Source: Candidatus Zixiibacteriota bacterium (lineage in GTDB: Bacteria; Zixibacteria; MSB-5A5; GN15; FEB-12). Taken from it: DNA of 64,000 bases. Position 1 is the first letter of the stretch. Every line of letters starts with the position of its first letter. Of the stretch, positions 10,008 to 18,962 are shown in pieces. The position numbers were made by a program, and so were the translations under genes. The notes beneath the pieces were generated by a model, which worked only from the letters and a program-made list of their open reading frames with translations, had not been told where the DNA came from and made no database searches. The DNA lies in contig JAJRXM010000006.1 of the NCBI GenBank assembly GCA_024276275.1, positions 57,478 to 121,477 on the forward strand, in the 5' to 3' direction.

Positions 10008-11570
10008 CTACTTCAACAACATCATTTTCTTTGATACAGATATTAAATCAGATTCTAACTTATACAAATAAACTCCCGAGGCAACTTCTTGTCCACCCTC
10101 GTTCTTACCATCCCATTCTACTCTATAACTACCTACAGATAGTTCTTTGTTTAGCAGTGTCCGTATCTTTTGTCCAAGAGTATTATAAATAGAAAGAGAT
10201 ACTCGGTCTCGTTTTGGTATCTGAAACTCTATCGTTGTTGATGGATTAAACGGGTTTGGGTAATTTTGGCTTAAATCAAAATTGTCCGGTAAGTTAGGTT
10301 CATATTCATACGCAACATCTGTCGGATTAGAATTCCAACCGGCAAAAATATACACTTCTCCCTCTAAGGCAGGTCTCGCATGTACAGCAATATCATCTAT
10401 TACGTCACCGTTAAAATCACCTATACCACTAACTTCACTACCCATTTCACTATTGTTTCCGGGGACATCTAAACTTGTAATATGTATATCTGCCAATGAA
10501 TCTCCGTTTGGTCCTCCAAGGTAGATAAAAAACTCATTAACCGATTGAGAAATAATTGTATAACCTACAATTATATCGGAGTAGCCGTCATTGTTTATAT
10601 CTCCGGCATCATCACAAATAAGACTTCCAAAATATACATTATTTGCCAGTCGATTTATAGGAATATCTATTATTGAATCAAATAATGGTCCACCAAAATA
10701 TAAACCATGCCTTTGCTCAGCACCATTAATTATAATAAAATCTGAATAACCGTCACCGTTAAAATCTTTAACAGGTACTATCTGAGCCCCGAATTGTGGT
10801 ACTGTACTCTTTATTATAAAATCTGGAATAGTATCAAAATCAAGACCACCAAAATAAAATTTTACAAAGGGGGTGTCAATATTACTATATGATGCAACAG
10901 CAAAATCATCAAACCCGTCACCGTTAAAATCACTCACTGACAGATTTTGACCAAAATTTGTAGCAGTATCAGGTATTACATATTCAGGTATTGTATCCCG
11001 AAGTGAATCAATACGATAAATGTTTACAAAATCACCATTAATAGAACGGCTAATAGGCAATTCCAAAATCCCGTCACCGTTAAAATCACCGGCTCTCGTA
11101 GATTGTGATAACATATTTTCAAAGGTTAAATCAGAACTGTCAGAAAAGTTAGAACCACCGAAATATAATTCAAATTGTGGAATGGGTGCCGTCAAACCGC
11201 TAAAGTCATCAACTCCATCATTATTTATATCGCCTATATTACCAAACAAAGTTGTAAAACGGGGGAATTGTTTATCGGGAATAGAGTCCGGTATTACACC
11301 ACCATAAAAAAGATACCCGTACCAGTCAATTGCAGAAAATCCGAGCCTTGAACGGATGCAGATAACATCATCTATACCGTCAGAGTTTTGGTCTCCGGCC
11401 GGAACAATCTTGATACCTATGTTTGAACTATCCACCGGGTCGGTTAAGATTGCAATTCGTTCAAGTGAGTCAATTCCTGCTTCAGGAGTAAAACTCCCCT
11501 TAATCCAATCGGCAGATGCTGAAGCAGAAAAAATAATTACTAAGATGAATGTTTTAATATAAAGTCGCAT
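10008..11570 (-). CDS. Secreted FG-GAP/VCBS repeat protein with C-terminal sorting domain
   Basis: A 520-residue exported protein. The ATG at 11570 is preceded by GGGAAGG and gives a signal peptide (MRLYIKTFILVIIFSASASA); an upstream TTG at 11585 lies within that RBS and is rejected. The body has about seven calcium-binding D-x-N-x-D-G repeats (for example DINNDGVDDF, DFNGDGFDDF, DFNGDGYSDF), as in integrin-alpha-like FG-GAP beta-propellers. The last ~85 residues (NYPNPFNPSTTIEFQIPK onward, ending in GVYLYKLES) form the FlgD-Ig/type A sorting-like domain. Likely surface-attached or released. The direct 144-bp repeats on both sides suggest past duplication or mobility. Confidence 0.88.
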   Translation of the reverse strand: MRLYIKTFILVIIFSASASADWIKGSFTPEAGIDSLERIAILTDPVDSSNIGIKIVPAGDQNSDGIDDVICIRSRLGFSAIDWYGYLFYGGVIPDSIPDKQFPRFTTLFGNIGDINNDGVDDFSGLTAPIPQFELYFGGSNFSDSSDLTFENMLSQSTRAGDFNGDGILELPISRSINGDFVNIYRIDSLRDTIPEYVIPDTATNFGQNLSVSDFNGDGFDDFAVASYSNIDTPFVKFYFGGLDFDTIPDFIIKSTVPQFGAQIVPVKDFNGDGYSDFIIINGAEQRHGLYFGGPLFDSIIDIPINRLANNVYFGSLICDDAGDINNDGYSDIIVGYTIISQSVNEFFIYLGGPNGDSLADIHITSLDVPGNNSEMGSEVSGIGDFNGDVIDDIAVHARPALEGEVYIFAGWNSNPTDVAYEYEPNLPDNFDLSQNYPNPFNPSTTIEFQIPKRDRVSLSIYNTLGQKIRTLLNKELSVGSYRVEWDGKNEGGQEVASGVYLYKLESDLISVSKKMMLLK

Positions 11571-11675
11571 GGTATGCCTTCCCAATTGTATAACTACCGA
11601 AAGATACTATTTTTATTAATAATGAAAAGGATATTTTTTGCAGGGAACAGATTCTTCTGTTTCGTTAAGACAGGG

Positions 11676-11737
11676 CAATGCCCTGTCGCTACTTGGTTCA
11701 GGCAGGCAATGCCCTGTCGCTACTTGGTTCAGGCAGG
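11676..11737 (+). repeat. Tandem 31-bp duplication
   Basis: Two identical head-to-tail units, 11676-11706 and 11707-11737, each begin CAATGCCCTGTCGC and end TTCAGGCAGG. The first is preceded by CAGGG, making a CAGGGC-AAT-GCCCTG palindrome. The second runs into copy 2 of the dispersed repeat, suggesting slippage or unit-wise expansion of the element. Confidence 0.85.
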
Positions 11738-11862
11738 CCTGAACCCTACAAAAGAAGAACAACTTCGACAGGTTCCAACATGTCAATCCACACTTAATAC
11801 GGAATCTAACATTGTTGTTTTAAAATCTTTTGAACTACTCTCCGTGCTTGACACGGAGCCTA
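11719..11862 (+). repeat. 144-bp dispersed repeat, copy 2
   Basis: Same length and orientation as 9701-9844, with 8 substitutions and no indels. It lies upstream of the FG-GAP gene, so that gene is bracketed by direct repeats about 2 kb apart. Confidence 0.85.
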
Positions 11863-11929
11863 ATTAAAGTAGGTCAGGGTTCCGATTCTAAATAATATAA
11901 TTGTGAGAAACCTGACAAAATCATGCAAT

Positions 11930-11958
11930 AAAAAAAGCAGTATCACAAAGGATACTGC
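11930..11958 (-). terminator. Rho-independent terminator after rny
   Basis: On the minus strand GCAGTATC and GATACTGC form an 8-bp stem around a 6-nt loop, followed by seven U. It lies 50 bp past the rny stop and ends the translation/division operon. Confidence 0.9.
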
Positions 11959-12007
11959 CTTATAAGTTTATTATCTCACCAATCTAGTCGAATATAGTGA
12001 ACAGATA

Positions 12008-13573
12008 TTACTTGGCGTATTCGGTAGCTCTTGCCTCGCGAATAACCGTTACTTTAATCTGCCCCGGGTACTGCATCTCTTTTTCAATCTTGTCGGCAAT
12101 GTCTGCTGCCAAAATTGAAGAACCGAGATCGTCGAGAGTTTCATTTTCTACAATAACCCGAACTTCACGTCCCGCTTGAATAGCATACGCTTTGTTTACA
12201 CCTTTAAACGAATCAGCTAATTCTTCAAGTTGCTGCAGACGTTTGACGTACGCTTCCAGAGGTTCACGTCTGGCACCTGGTCTGGCACCTGAAATAGCAT
12301 CGGCTGCCTGTACCAAGACAGGATAAGCAGAAAGCATCGGTACATCATTGTGATGAGACTCGACAGCATTCACAACTTCCTCGGCTTCTTTATATCTTTT
12401 AATAAAGTCAGTACCGATTTGAGTATGAGTACCTTCTGTTTCACGATCTATTGCTTTTCCGATATCATGAAGGAGTCCGCATCGTTTAGCAAGCACCGGG
12501 TCGAGTTCAAGTTCGGCTGCCATAAGTCCACATAGCATAGCGACCTCTTTTGAGTGAGCCAAAATATTTTGTCCATAGGAAGTTCTAAAATGTAGTTTTC
12601 CTAATTGGGCAACAATGTCAGAATGCAGGTTATGTATGCCGAGTTCAAAACAAGCTTGTTCGCCTGCTTCCCGAACAATCACTTCCATTTCAAGTTGAGA
12701 TTTTTCGACCACTTCCTCAATACGGGTCGGGTGAATACGACCGTCGGAGATAAGTTTTTCCAATGACATACGGGCTATCTCACGCCGAACGGGGTCATAG
12801 CCTGAGAGAATAACAGCCTCGGGGGTATCATCAACAATTACATCAACACCTGTCGCAGTTTCAAAGGAACGGATATTTCGACCTTCACGACCGATAATAC
12901 GACCTTTCATTTCATCTGACGGCAGATTTACTACCGACACCGTTGTTTCAACTGTATGGTCAGCGGCGCAACGATAAATTGAAGAAAGGATAATTTCTTT
13001 TACTTCTTTATCGGCATCTTTTTCCGCTTTATCTTTGATATCTTTAATATGTGCGGCAGCTTCCATTTTGGCATTGTTAATCATGTTATCCATCAGTTGC
13101 TTTTTAGCTTCTTCAGGAGTCATTTGTGCTATTTTTTGGAGCTGGTCATTTTGAGATGTAATTATTTTTTCAAGTTCGGTTTCCCGAATACTAATACCTT
13201 TTTCTCTTGTAGTTATATTATTTTCACGATTTGAAAGATCTTTTTGACGAAGTTCAAGAAATTCCAGTTTTTTCTGCAAGTCAGTCTGCAGGTCTTTTTG
13301 TTTCTTGTCGATTTCATCTTGCTCTTTGCGGACTTTGTTAAAATGGTTATCATTTTCCCGCTTTTGTTTGAGCGCTTCTTCTTTCGCTTCTAAAATAGCT
13401 TCTTTTTTGGCTATCTTTGCTTCGCTAACAGCTTCAGCTCTAATAGATTTAGCTTCGCTTTTCGCTTGTTCGATAACAGAACTGCTTGATTTTTTTCCTA
13501 AGTATGCAAATAGGAAAAAAGAAATTAATCCTGATGCAATTGCGATACCTACGAAAACAGCAATATCATTCAT
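12008..13573 (-). CDS. rny: Ribonuclease Y
   Basis: A 521-residue membrane-anchored endoribonuclease that initiates mRNA decay. An N-terminal membrane helix (residues ~3-24) is followed by a long charged coiled coil (~30-170), a KH RNA-binding domain containing GRIIGREGRNIRSFE, then an HD domain with His369-Asp370 in LLHDIGKAID. Length and domain order match the family. The ATG has a strong GGAGG. It is the last gene of the thrS-to-rny run, 100 bp after zapA, and ends at a terminator. Confidence 0.97.
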   Translation of the reverse strand: MNDIAVFVGIAIASGLISFFLFAYLGKKSSSSVIEQAKSEAKSIRAEAVSEAKIAKKEAILEAKEEALKQKRENDNHFNKVRKEQDEIDKKQKDLQTDLQKKLEFLELRQKDLSNRENNITTREKGISIRETELEKIITSQNDQLQKIAQMTPEEAKKQLMDNMINNAKMEAAAHIKDIKDKAEKDADKEVKEIILSSIYRCAADHTVETTVSVVNLPSDEMKGRIIGREGRNIRSFETATGVDVIVDDTPEAVILSGYDPVRREIARMSLEKLISDGRIHPTRIEEVVEKSQLEMEVIVREAGEQACFELGIHNLHSDIVAQLGKLHFRTSYGQNILAHSKEVAMLCGLMAAELELDPVLAKRCGLLHDIGKAIDRETEGTHTQIGTDFIKRYKEAEEVVNAVESHHNDVPMLSAYPVLVQAADAISGARPGARREPLEAYVKRLQQLEELADSFKGVNKAYAIQAGREVRVIVENETLDDLGSSILAADIADKIEKEMQYPGQIKVTVIREARATEYAK

Positions 13574-13673
13574 TAAAATCCTCCGATCCGAATAACCGGA
13601 CTTTCATCTATATTAAAGTTATGGATGAGATAAACGTGATTGAATTAGTGTGGTATGTTCAGAGACTGAGAGA

Positions 13674-13964
13674 TTATAAGACAGAATCCAACCTACAAAT
13701 AAGGTTATCAATTTTAGAGTTGATTTGCTTCTGAACATCTTCTTTTGATTCATTGTTTTCATAAAATTCAGAGGCGATTGACATTGCTGCTAAAATAGCA
13801 ACTTTATCACGAGCAGCAACACGAGAGTTCTTTGCTGTCTCTTTCATTCTTAAATCGACATAATCAGCAATTCTGGAAATATAGGAGGGGTCGGAGACAC
13901 CAGTTATCGGGTATTCTTCACCGTATATATTAACAGTTACTTTATTTTCATCGGAATTTGTCAT
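13674..13964 (-). CDS. zapA: Cell division protein ZapA
   Basis: A 96-residue ZapA-family protein that binds FtsZ and bundles Z-ring filaments. The N-terminal VTVNIYGEEYPITGVSDPSYISRIADYVDLRM matches the ZapA globular domain; the rest is a helical dimerisation region. The gene lies between a small coiled-coil gene and rny, an order seen in several phyla. Confidence 0.88.
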   Translation of the reverse strand: MTNSDENKVTVNIYGEEYPITGVSDPSYISRIADYVDLRMKETAKNSRVAARDKVAILAAMSIASEFYENNESKEDVQKQINSKIDNLICRLDSVL

Positions 13965-14057
13965 CAGTTTCTTATTTTCACTAATTCTTGTATTATCTTA
14001 TCCTTCTATTACTTAAATAGAACGTGATTTGGGCAATTTATGTCAAGTAAAAAATTA

Positions 14058-14300
14058 CTATGACGCCAGCTCTTCTAATTGGTCTAAACGATTTAAAATG
14101 GTCGTTAATTTAGTTTTGACCCTGTCATTATTGTCAGTTGAGCTAATTTTTAAACTATCGTAATCACGTTTATATCTCTGCAATTCAGCAGATAAATTGT
14201 TATTTTCTTCTTTTAGTTCTTTATTTTCAGTTTGAATTGTTTCTAGTTTTGTAATAAGCAGTTCTATTTTTTCAGTCAAAAGTTCAAATTTTGTATCCAT
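14058..14300 (-). CDS. Small coiled-coil protein, ZapB-like
   Basis: An 80-residue, almost entirely helical protein with heptad-like Leu spacing and charged faces (KIELLITKLETIQTENKELKEE). It begins 2 bp after the pheT stop and precedes zapA, so it is probably co-expressed and may be a division accessory like ZapB. The assignment rests on context and coiled-coil character only. Confidence 0.65.
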   Translation of the reverse strand: MDTKFELLTEKIELLITKLETIQTENKELKEENNNLSAELQRYKRDYDSLKISSTDNNDRVKTKLTTILNRLDQLEELAS

Positions 14301-14302
14301 AA

Positions 14303-16690
14303 TTATTTATCCCTAATCTCCACATTAAAGTTTTTCACTAAACTGTCAACGACTTTCTTTTGTGCCGCATCGACTTGCGAGATTTCAAGCGAGCTATCTT
14401 TGGAACGATAGCTGATTGAAATTGCAATTGATTTTTTTCCTTTTTCAATCTGTTTTCCCTGATATAAATCGAAAATTTCAACAGATTCAGCTATTTTTCC
14501 TGCAGATTTTTTAACCTGCTGAATTAATTCACCTGCTTTAATATCTTCTTTTACTATCATAGCTAAATCGCGCAAGGCTGCAGGGTAAATAGGTAACTCT
14601 TTAAATGCTATCAGTTTATTGCTTAACGAAAGTAAATAGTCGAAATTGAGTTCGGCAGCAAAGACATCTTGTTTAATGCCGGCTTTTTTAGCAACTTTTG
14701 GATTAATCTTTCCGATTAAGCCACATACTTTACCCTGCAATAAGACTTCAAATGAAATTTCTTTTTCAAAAAATGAAAATTCTTTTGGCGAGAAGGAAAA
14801 TTCTCCCCATCCAAAATGTTCTGCCAACGCTTCCATCGCTCCGGTAATATCATAAAAATCACGAGGACGTGGTTTCTCACGCCATGTATGTTGGGTATTA
14901 CCTGTAACAGCAAGAACTAACGACTCATCTTCTGCCCAATAATCTTTTTCATCCGGCGGTAAATATGTTTTCCCGATTTCAAAAATTGATAAATCAAGCG
15001 AACGATGCGAAACATTATGATGTATGACTGTCAAAGCTGTCTGTAAAAGACAATTCCGCATGATGTTTAAATCTTCAGATATCGGATTGGCAATATTCAG
15101 TTGTGGTCGTTCGGTATGTAGGATATTAGCCAACTTACTATCTGCTAAACCGTGAGAAATGAATTCATCAAAACCGACAGATGTAAGAACAGTACGGGTT
15201 TCTTTTTTGAATTTATCTTCATAGTGAATCGGTGTATATAATGAACCGATATTTGTATTTGAAGCAGGTATATTTTCAAAACCGATTATACGGGAGATTT
15301 CTTCAATTAAATCAATCTCGCGTTCGATATCAGGTCTGAAAGTCGGAACGGTAACTTCAAAGTCAGAATCACCTGTTACAGAAAATTCAAGGTCTTCGAA
15401 GATTTGTTTCATCTTGTCAGATGAAAGTTCGGTTCCGATAATATCGTTGCATCGTTTTGGACGAAACTTAATTTTTAAAGGTTCAATGATATTTGGATAG
15501 CAATCGACAATTCCTGATAACACTTCCCCACCGCAAAGAGACTGCATAAGCGAGGCGGCATAGTCGATAGCATATTCAATTATATTCGGGTCGGCACCTT
15601 TTTCAAACCGTTGTGATGATTCAGTTACAAACCCAAGTTGGCGACGACTTTTACGAATCATAGACGCATTAAAATAAGCAGCTTCAAGTAGAATATTCTT
15701 TGTGTCACTCTCAACCTCAGAATCAAATCCACCCATGACACCGCCTGCCGCGACAGCATCTTTGCCGTTTGTAATGAGTAACACTTCCGGCGTTAATTCA
15801 TGGTCGGCACCGTCGAGAGATTTAAAATGTTCTTTCTCTTTTGCCATTCTAACAACGACTTCTTTCGAACCGAAACGGTCGTAGTCGAAAGCGTGCAGTG
15901 GTTGTCCAAGTTCCAGCATAACTAAATTAGTAATGTCGACAACATTTGAGATAGGACGGATGCCTGAAAGAATCAGTTTCTTTTTGAGCCAATACGGTGA
16001 TTCACCGATTGTAACATTCTTTATAATACGGGCAGCATAACGAGGGCAAGCAGTTTTGTCTTCGATTGCAACTTTTATATAGTCGGACGCTTTTTCATTT
16101 GATTCGGTTAATTCAAACTGCGGTTTGTTTACTTTGATAGATGCAAGTGCTGCCATGTCTCGAGCAATTCCGACAGCCGACATAGAGTCAGGGCGGTTCG
16201 GGGTCAACTCAAAAGTCAGCATGAAGTCATCTTTATAACCGAGTAGTTCTGAAAGCTCTTGTCCTGGAGTTGCCGATGAATCAATGACTAATATCCCTGC
16301 ATGTTCATCGGAGAGTCCGAGTTCTCTTTCGGAGCAAATCATAGCTTCGGATTCGATACCTCGGATTTTAGCTTTTTTTATAACAATGCCACCGTCAAGT
16401 TTTGCTCCTAATGTGGCAACCGGAACTTTGAGACCTACTTCAATATTGGGTGCACCGCAGACAACATCGAGCTGACGTTCCCCTAAGTTTACGGTAGCCA
16501 GCCTAATTTTATCGGCACCCTCGATTTTGTTTATGGCAAGAATTTCACCTACAATAACAGACTGCATATATTGGTCAGCCGGTTCGATATATTCGCAAGC
16601 TGTACCGCAAAGAGTCAGACGGTCGCCGAGTTCCTCGGGGTTCCAATCTAATCCGGTCAATTCTATAAGCCATTTATATGAAATTTTCAT
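14303..16690 (-). CDS. pheT: Phenylalanyl-tRNA synthetase beta subunit
   Basis: 795 residues, normal length. It has the N-terminal tRNA-binding OB domain (QYMQSVIVGEILAINKIEGADKI), the B3/B4 editing region, the B5 domain (IKFRPKRCNDIIGTELS) and the C-terminal anticodon-binding domain (PAALRDLAMIVKEDI). With PheS it forms the alpha2-beta2 enzyme that charges tRNA-Phe. It starts in a TAATG overlap with the pheS stop, so translation is coupled. Confidence 0.98.
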   Translation of the reverse strand: MKISYKWLIELTGLDWNPEELGDRLTLCGTACEYIEPADQYMQSVIVGEILAINKIEGADKIRLATVNLGERQLDVVCGAPNIEVGLKVPVATLGAKLDGGIVIKKAKIRGIESEAMICSERELGLSDEHAGILVIDSSATPGQELSELLGYKDDFMLTFELTPNRPDSMSAVGIARDMAALASIKVNKPQFELTESNEKASDYIKVAIEDKTACPRYAARIIKNVTIGESPYWLKKKLILSGIRPISNVVDITNLVMLELGQPLHAFDYDRFGSKEVVVRMAKEKEHFKSLDGADHELTPEVLLITNGKDAVAAGGVMGGFDSEVESDTKNILLEAAYFNASMIRKSRRQLGFVTESSQRFEKGADPNIIEYAIDYAASLMQSLCGGEVLSGIVDCYPNIIEPLKIKFRPKRCNDIIGTELSSDKMKQIFEDLEFSVTGDSDFEVTVPTFRPDIEREIDLIEEISRIIGFENIPASNTNIGSLYTPIHYEDKFKKETRTVLTSVGFDEFISHGLADSKLANILHTERPQLNIANPISEDLNIMRNCLLQTALTVIHHNVSHRSLDLSIFEIGKTYLPPDEKDYWAEDESLVLAVTGNTQHTWREKPRPRDFYDITGAMEALAEHFGWGEFSFSPKEFSFFEKEISFEVLLQGKVCGLIGKINPKVAKKAGIKQDVFAAELNFDYLLSLSNKLIAFKELPIYPAALRDLAMIVKEDIKAGELIQQVKKSAGKIAESVEIFDLYQGKQIEKGKKSIAISISYRSKDSSLEISQVDAAQKKVVDSLVKNFNVEIRDK

Positions 16691-17703
16691 TACTTGAACT
16701 GCCTTAAAAACCGAGTGTCATTATTAAAGAAAAGTCTAATATCATTAATTTTGTATTTTAACATTGCAGGTCTTTCGACTCCCATACCAAATGCATATCC
16801 GGTATATCTTTCAGAGTCAATTCCTGCTTTTTCCAATACATTTGGGTCAATCATTCCGCATCCTAAAATCTCAAGCCATCCGGCATATTTACATACACGA
16901 CAACCTTTACCGCTACAGAGGAAACAAGAGATGTCAACTTCGGCAGAAGGTTCGGTAAACGGGAAAAATGACGGGCGGAATTTCAGCTTGACATCTTCTG
17001 AGAAAAACGCTTTGCAAAATGCAAGTATAGCACCTTTCATGTCTGCCATTGTCACCCCTTCATCAACAACAAAACCGTCAACCTGATGAAAAGCAACATG
17101 TGAACGGGTCGAGATTGCCTCATTTCGGAAACAGATACCCGGAGTAATAATTTTAATCGGAGGTTTGTGTGTTTCCAAAAAGCGAGACTGTACCGGAGTT
17201 GTGTGAGTTCTCAACAGTCTGTCATGTTCGACAAACATAGTGTCCTGCATATCACGGGCAGGATGGTCCGGCGGGAAATTAAGAGCCTCGAAATTATAAT
17301 AGTCGGTCTCTACATTTGGACCACGTGCTATTTCAAATCCCATCCCATGAAACGTATTACAAATATCTTCTATAACCTGTGTGATAATATGCACGACACC
17401 TGACTGAGTTTGAGTCCCAGGCAAAGTAGGGTCAAAAGCAGAAAGTTTTTTACCGCCTGAGAAGTTTTCTTTTTTCTCTTTGATAAGATTGTCTAATGCA
17501 GCTCTGGCCTTATTGGCAGATGCACCTACTTCTTTTCTTTGGTCGTTAGGTAAATCTTTAAGGGATTTTAAAACTGAGGTAATCAGACCTTTTCTACCGA
17601 GGTAGGCAATCTGAATATCATTTAAAGAATCGAGCGAGTCAGCTTTGCCGATTCGCTCGAGAGCTTCTTCCTGCAATTGCGTAATTTTATCGAGAACAGA
17701 CAT
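16690..17703 (-). CDS. pheS: Phenylalanyl-tRNA synthetase alpha subunit
   Basis: A 337-residue class II catalytic subunit. Visible are an N-terminal coiled coil (~1-85), motif 2 region (GICFRNEAISTRSHVAFHQVDGFVVDEG) and motif 3 (YAFGMGVERPAMLKY). The FRPSFFPFTEPSAEVD strand forms the Phe pocket. It follows rplT by 18 bp and overlaps pheT. Confidence 0.98.
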   Translation of the reverse strand: MSVLDKITQLQEEALERIGKADSLDSLNDIQIAYLGRKGLITSVLKSLKDLPNDQRKEVGASANKARAALDNLIKEKKENFSGGKKLSAFDPTLPGTQTQSGVVHIITQVIEDICNTFHGMGFEIARGPNVETDYYNFEALNFPPDHPARDMQDTMFVEHDRLLRTHTTPVQSRFLETHKPPIKIITPGICFRNEAISTRSHVAFHQVDGFVVDEGVTMADMKGAILAFCKAFFSEDVKLKFRPSFFPFTEPSAEVDISCFLCSGKGCRVCKYAGWLEILGCGMIDPNVLEKAGIDSERYTGYAFGMGVERPAMLKYKINDIRLFFNNDTRFLRQFK

Positions 17704-17721
17704 ATTTTCGCCGTTCCGCGA

Positions 17722-18072
17722 TTAATTTTCAGTCGCAATTTTAACAAGATTGCTGAATGTTGCCATATCACGAGCAGCAATATCAGCTAAAATTTTCCGA
17801 TCTAAATTAACACCGGCTTTTTTCAAACCATGTATAAAAGTAGAGTAGTTAGTACCGCACATTTTTGTTCCGGCTGAGATTCTGGCAATCCAGAGTGAGC
17901 GGAAAACACGTTTTTTATTTCGACGGTCACGGTAGGCATAGGTCATACCTTTATTGACAGTCTCTAAAGCAGTACGGTATAGTTTACTGCGACCATTAAA
18001 ATTGCCTTTTGCTCTATCGAGCACTTTTTTATGGCGTTTATGGGCAGCTACATTATTTTTTGCGCGTGGCAT
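17722..18072 (-). CDS. rplT: 50S ribosomal protein L20
   Basis: 116 residues, full length. The basic N-terminus ([23 protein letters not shown]) and [24 protein letters not shown] are diagnostic. It follows rpmI by 31 bp in the conserved infC-rpmI-rplT order. L20 represses its own operon in other bacteria; I did not identify a mimic structure here. Confidence 0.98.
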   Translation of the reverse strand: MPRAKNNVAAHKRHKKVLDRAKGNFNGRSKLYRTALETVNKGMTYAYRDRRNKKRVFRSLWIARISAGTKMCGTNYSTFIHGLKKAGVNLDRKILADIAARDMATFSNLVKIATEN

Positions 18073-18103
18073 GTTCTATCTCCTAAAAACAATTCATTCT
18101 GAA

Positions 18104-18298
18104 TTAATACGGAAGCATTATTGCTAATTTGTTCATATCAGAAACAGATGCCAGCGTAGACTGACGAAGGTTTCTTTTTCTCTTGCGAGATTTTTTGGTC
18201 AAGATGTGTGAGCTGTACGCTTTGTGGCGTTTTAATTTACCGGTTCCGGTTCTTTTAAACCGCTTGGCAGCTGCACGATTTGTTTTCATTTTTGGCAT
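18104..18298 (-). CDS. rpmI: 50S ribosomal protein L35
   Basis: 64 residues. The sequence [27 protein letters not shown] is characteristic of L35, and the gene lies between infC and rplT as in most bacteria. Confidence 0.98.
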   Translation of the reverse strand: MPKMKTNRAAAKRFKRTGTGKLKRHKAYSSHILTKKSRKRKRNLRQSTLASVSDMNKLAIMLPY

Positions 18299-18318
18299 TA
18301 TACAAGCACCTTTATATA

Positions 18319-18951
18319 TTAATTACTTTCTTCTTTTACTGTATCTTCTGCTGTATCACTCAAGTTTTCAGTTTCTTTTTTCTGTCTTTTATCCGGTTTT
18401 GCCTGAGCTTCTTTTTGCAGTTTTCTCAATTTCATTATTTCAGCATTCGGGCTAAGTACCATAATCATTTTACGACCTTCCTGCTTCGGCATACTGTCAA
18501 CATTTGCAATATCTTTGAGTTCTTCGGCAAGTCTGTCTAAGACTTTGCGTCCATACTCAGTATGAGCCATTTCACGACCTCGGAACATGACAAATGCTTT
18601 CACTTTGGAACCTTCAGTAAGAAATTCGCGAACATGTTTTGTTTTAAACTGAAAATCATGTTCATCGATTTTCGGACGGTACCGCATTTCTTTCATTTGC
18701 ATGGTATGCTGTTTTTTCTTCGACAGCTTATCTTTTTTAGCCAACTCGTATTTGTATTTACCGTAATCCAAAATACGACATACCGGCGGGTTACTGTTCG
18801 GTGAAACTTCTACTAAATCTAACCCCATGTCAATCGCACGTTCAAGTGCTTCAGCTGTTGGAACAACGCCGAATTGGTCTCCATCCGGTCCTATAAGTCT
18901 GACCGGCGATATTCTAATACGGCTGTTTATCCGCGGTTCCTTGGTGGCTAT
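18319..18951 (-). CDS. infC: Translation initiation factor IF-3, apparent ATA start
   Basis: Homology requires an N-terminus upstream of the first ATG (18828). In frame, codons back to 18951 encode a normal IF3 start ([11 protein letters not shown], then [14 protein letters not shown]). No ATG, GTG or TTG lies in that extension. An ATA at 18949-18951 sits 5 nt after a perfect AGGAGG (18957-18962) that overlaps the thrS stop, so ATA is the best start, giving 210 residues. Rare start codons in infC are the basis of IF3 autoregulation elsewhere (AUU in E. coli). The C-terminal ~30 residues are a charged extension. IF3 prevents premature subunit joining and proofreads initiation. Confidence 0.93.
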   Translation of the reverse strand: MATKEPRINSRIRISPVRLIGPDGDQFGVVPTAEALERAIDMGLDLVEVSPNSNPPVCRILDYGKYKYELAKKDKLSKKKQHTMQMKEMRYRPKIDEHDFQFKTKHVREFLTEGSKVKAFVMFRGREMAHTEYGRKVLDRLAEELKDIANVDSMPKQEGRKMIMVLSPNAEIMKLRKLQKEAQAKPDKRQKKETENLSDTAEDTVKEESN

Positions 18952-18956
18952 ACTAT

Positions 18957-18962
18957 CCTCCT
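18957..18962 (-). promoter_or_regulatory. Shine-Dalgarno that fixes the ATA start of infC
   Basis: A perfect AGGAGG, 5 nt before ATA, overlapping the thrS TAG stop. It supports translational coupling and a non-canonical start for infC. Confidence 0.85.

Larger units (their letters stand above)
11586..12007. other. Non-coding region with repeats and the rny terminator
   Basis: I see no gene. The region contains a tandem 31-bp duplication (11676-11737), copy 2 of the 144-bp repeat and the rny terminator. The plus-strand open frame at 11574-11867 is built from repeat sequence and is rejected. Confidence 0.75.

Noticed and set aside
11574..11867. Plus-strand open frame upstream of the FG-GAP gene
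   Set aside because: Composed of the tandem and dispersed repeats; the encoded peptide repeats the DNA unit and shows no domain.
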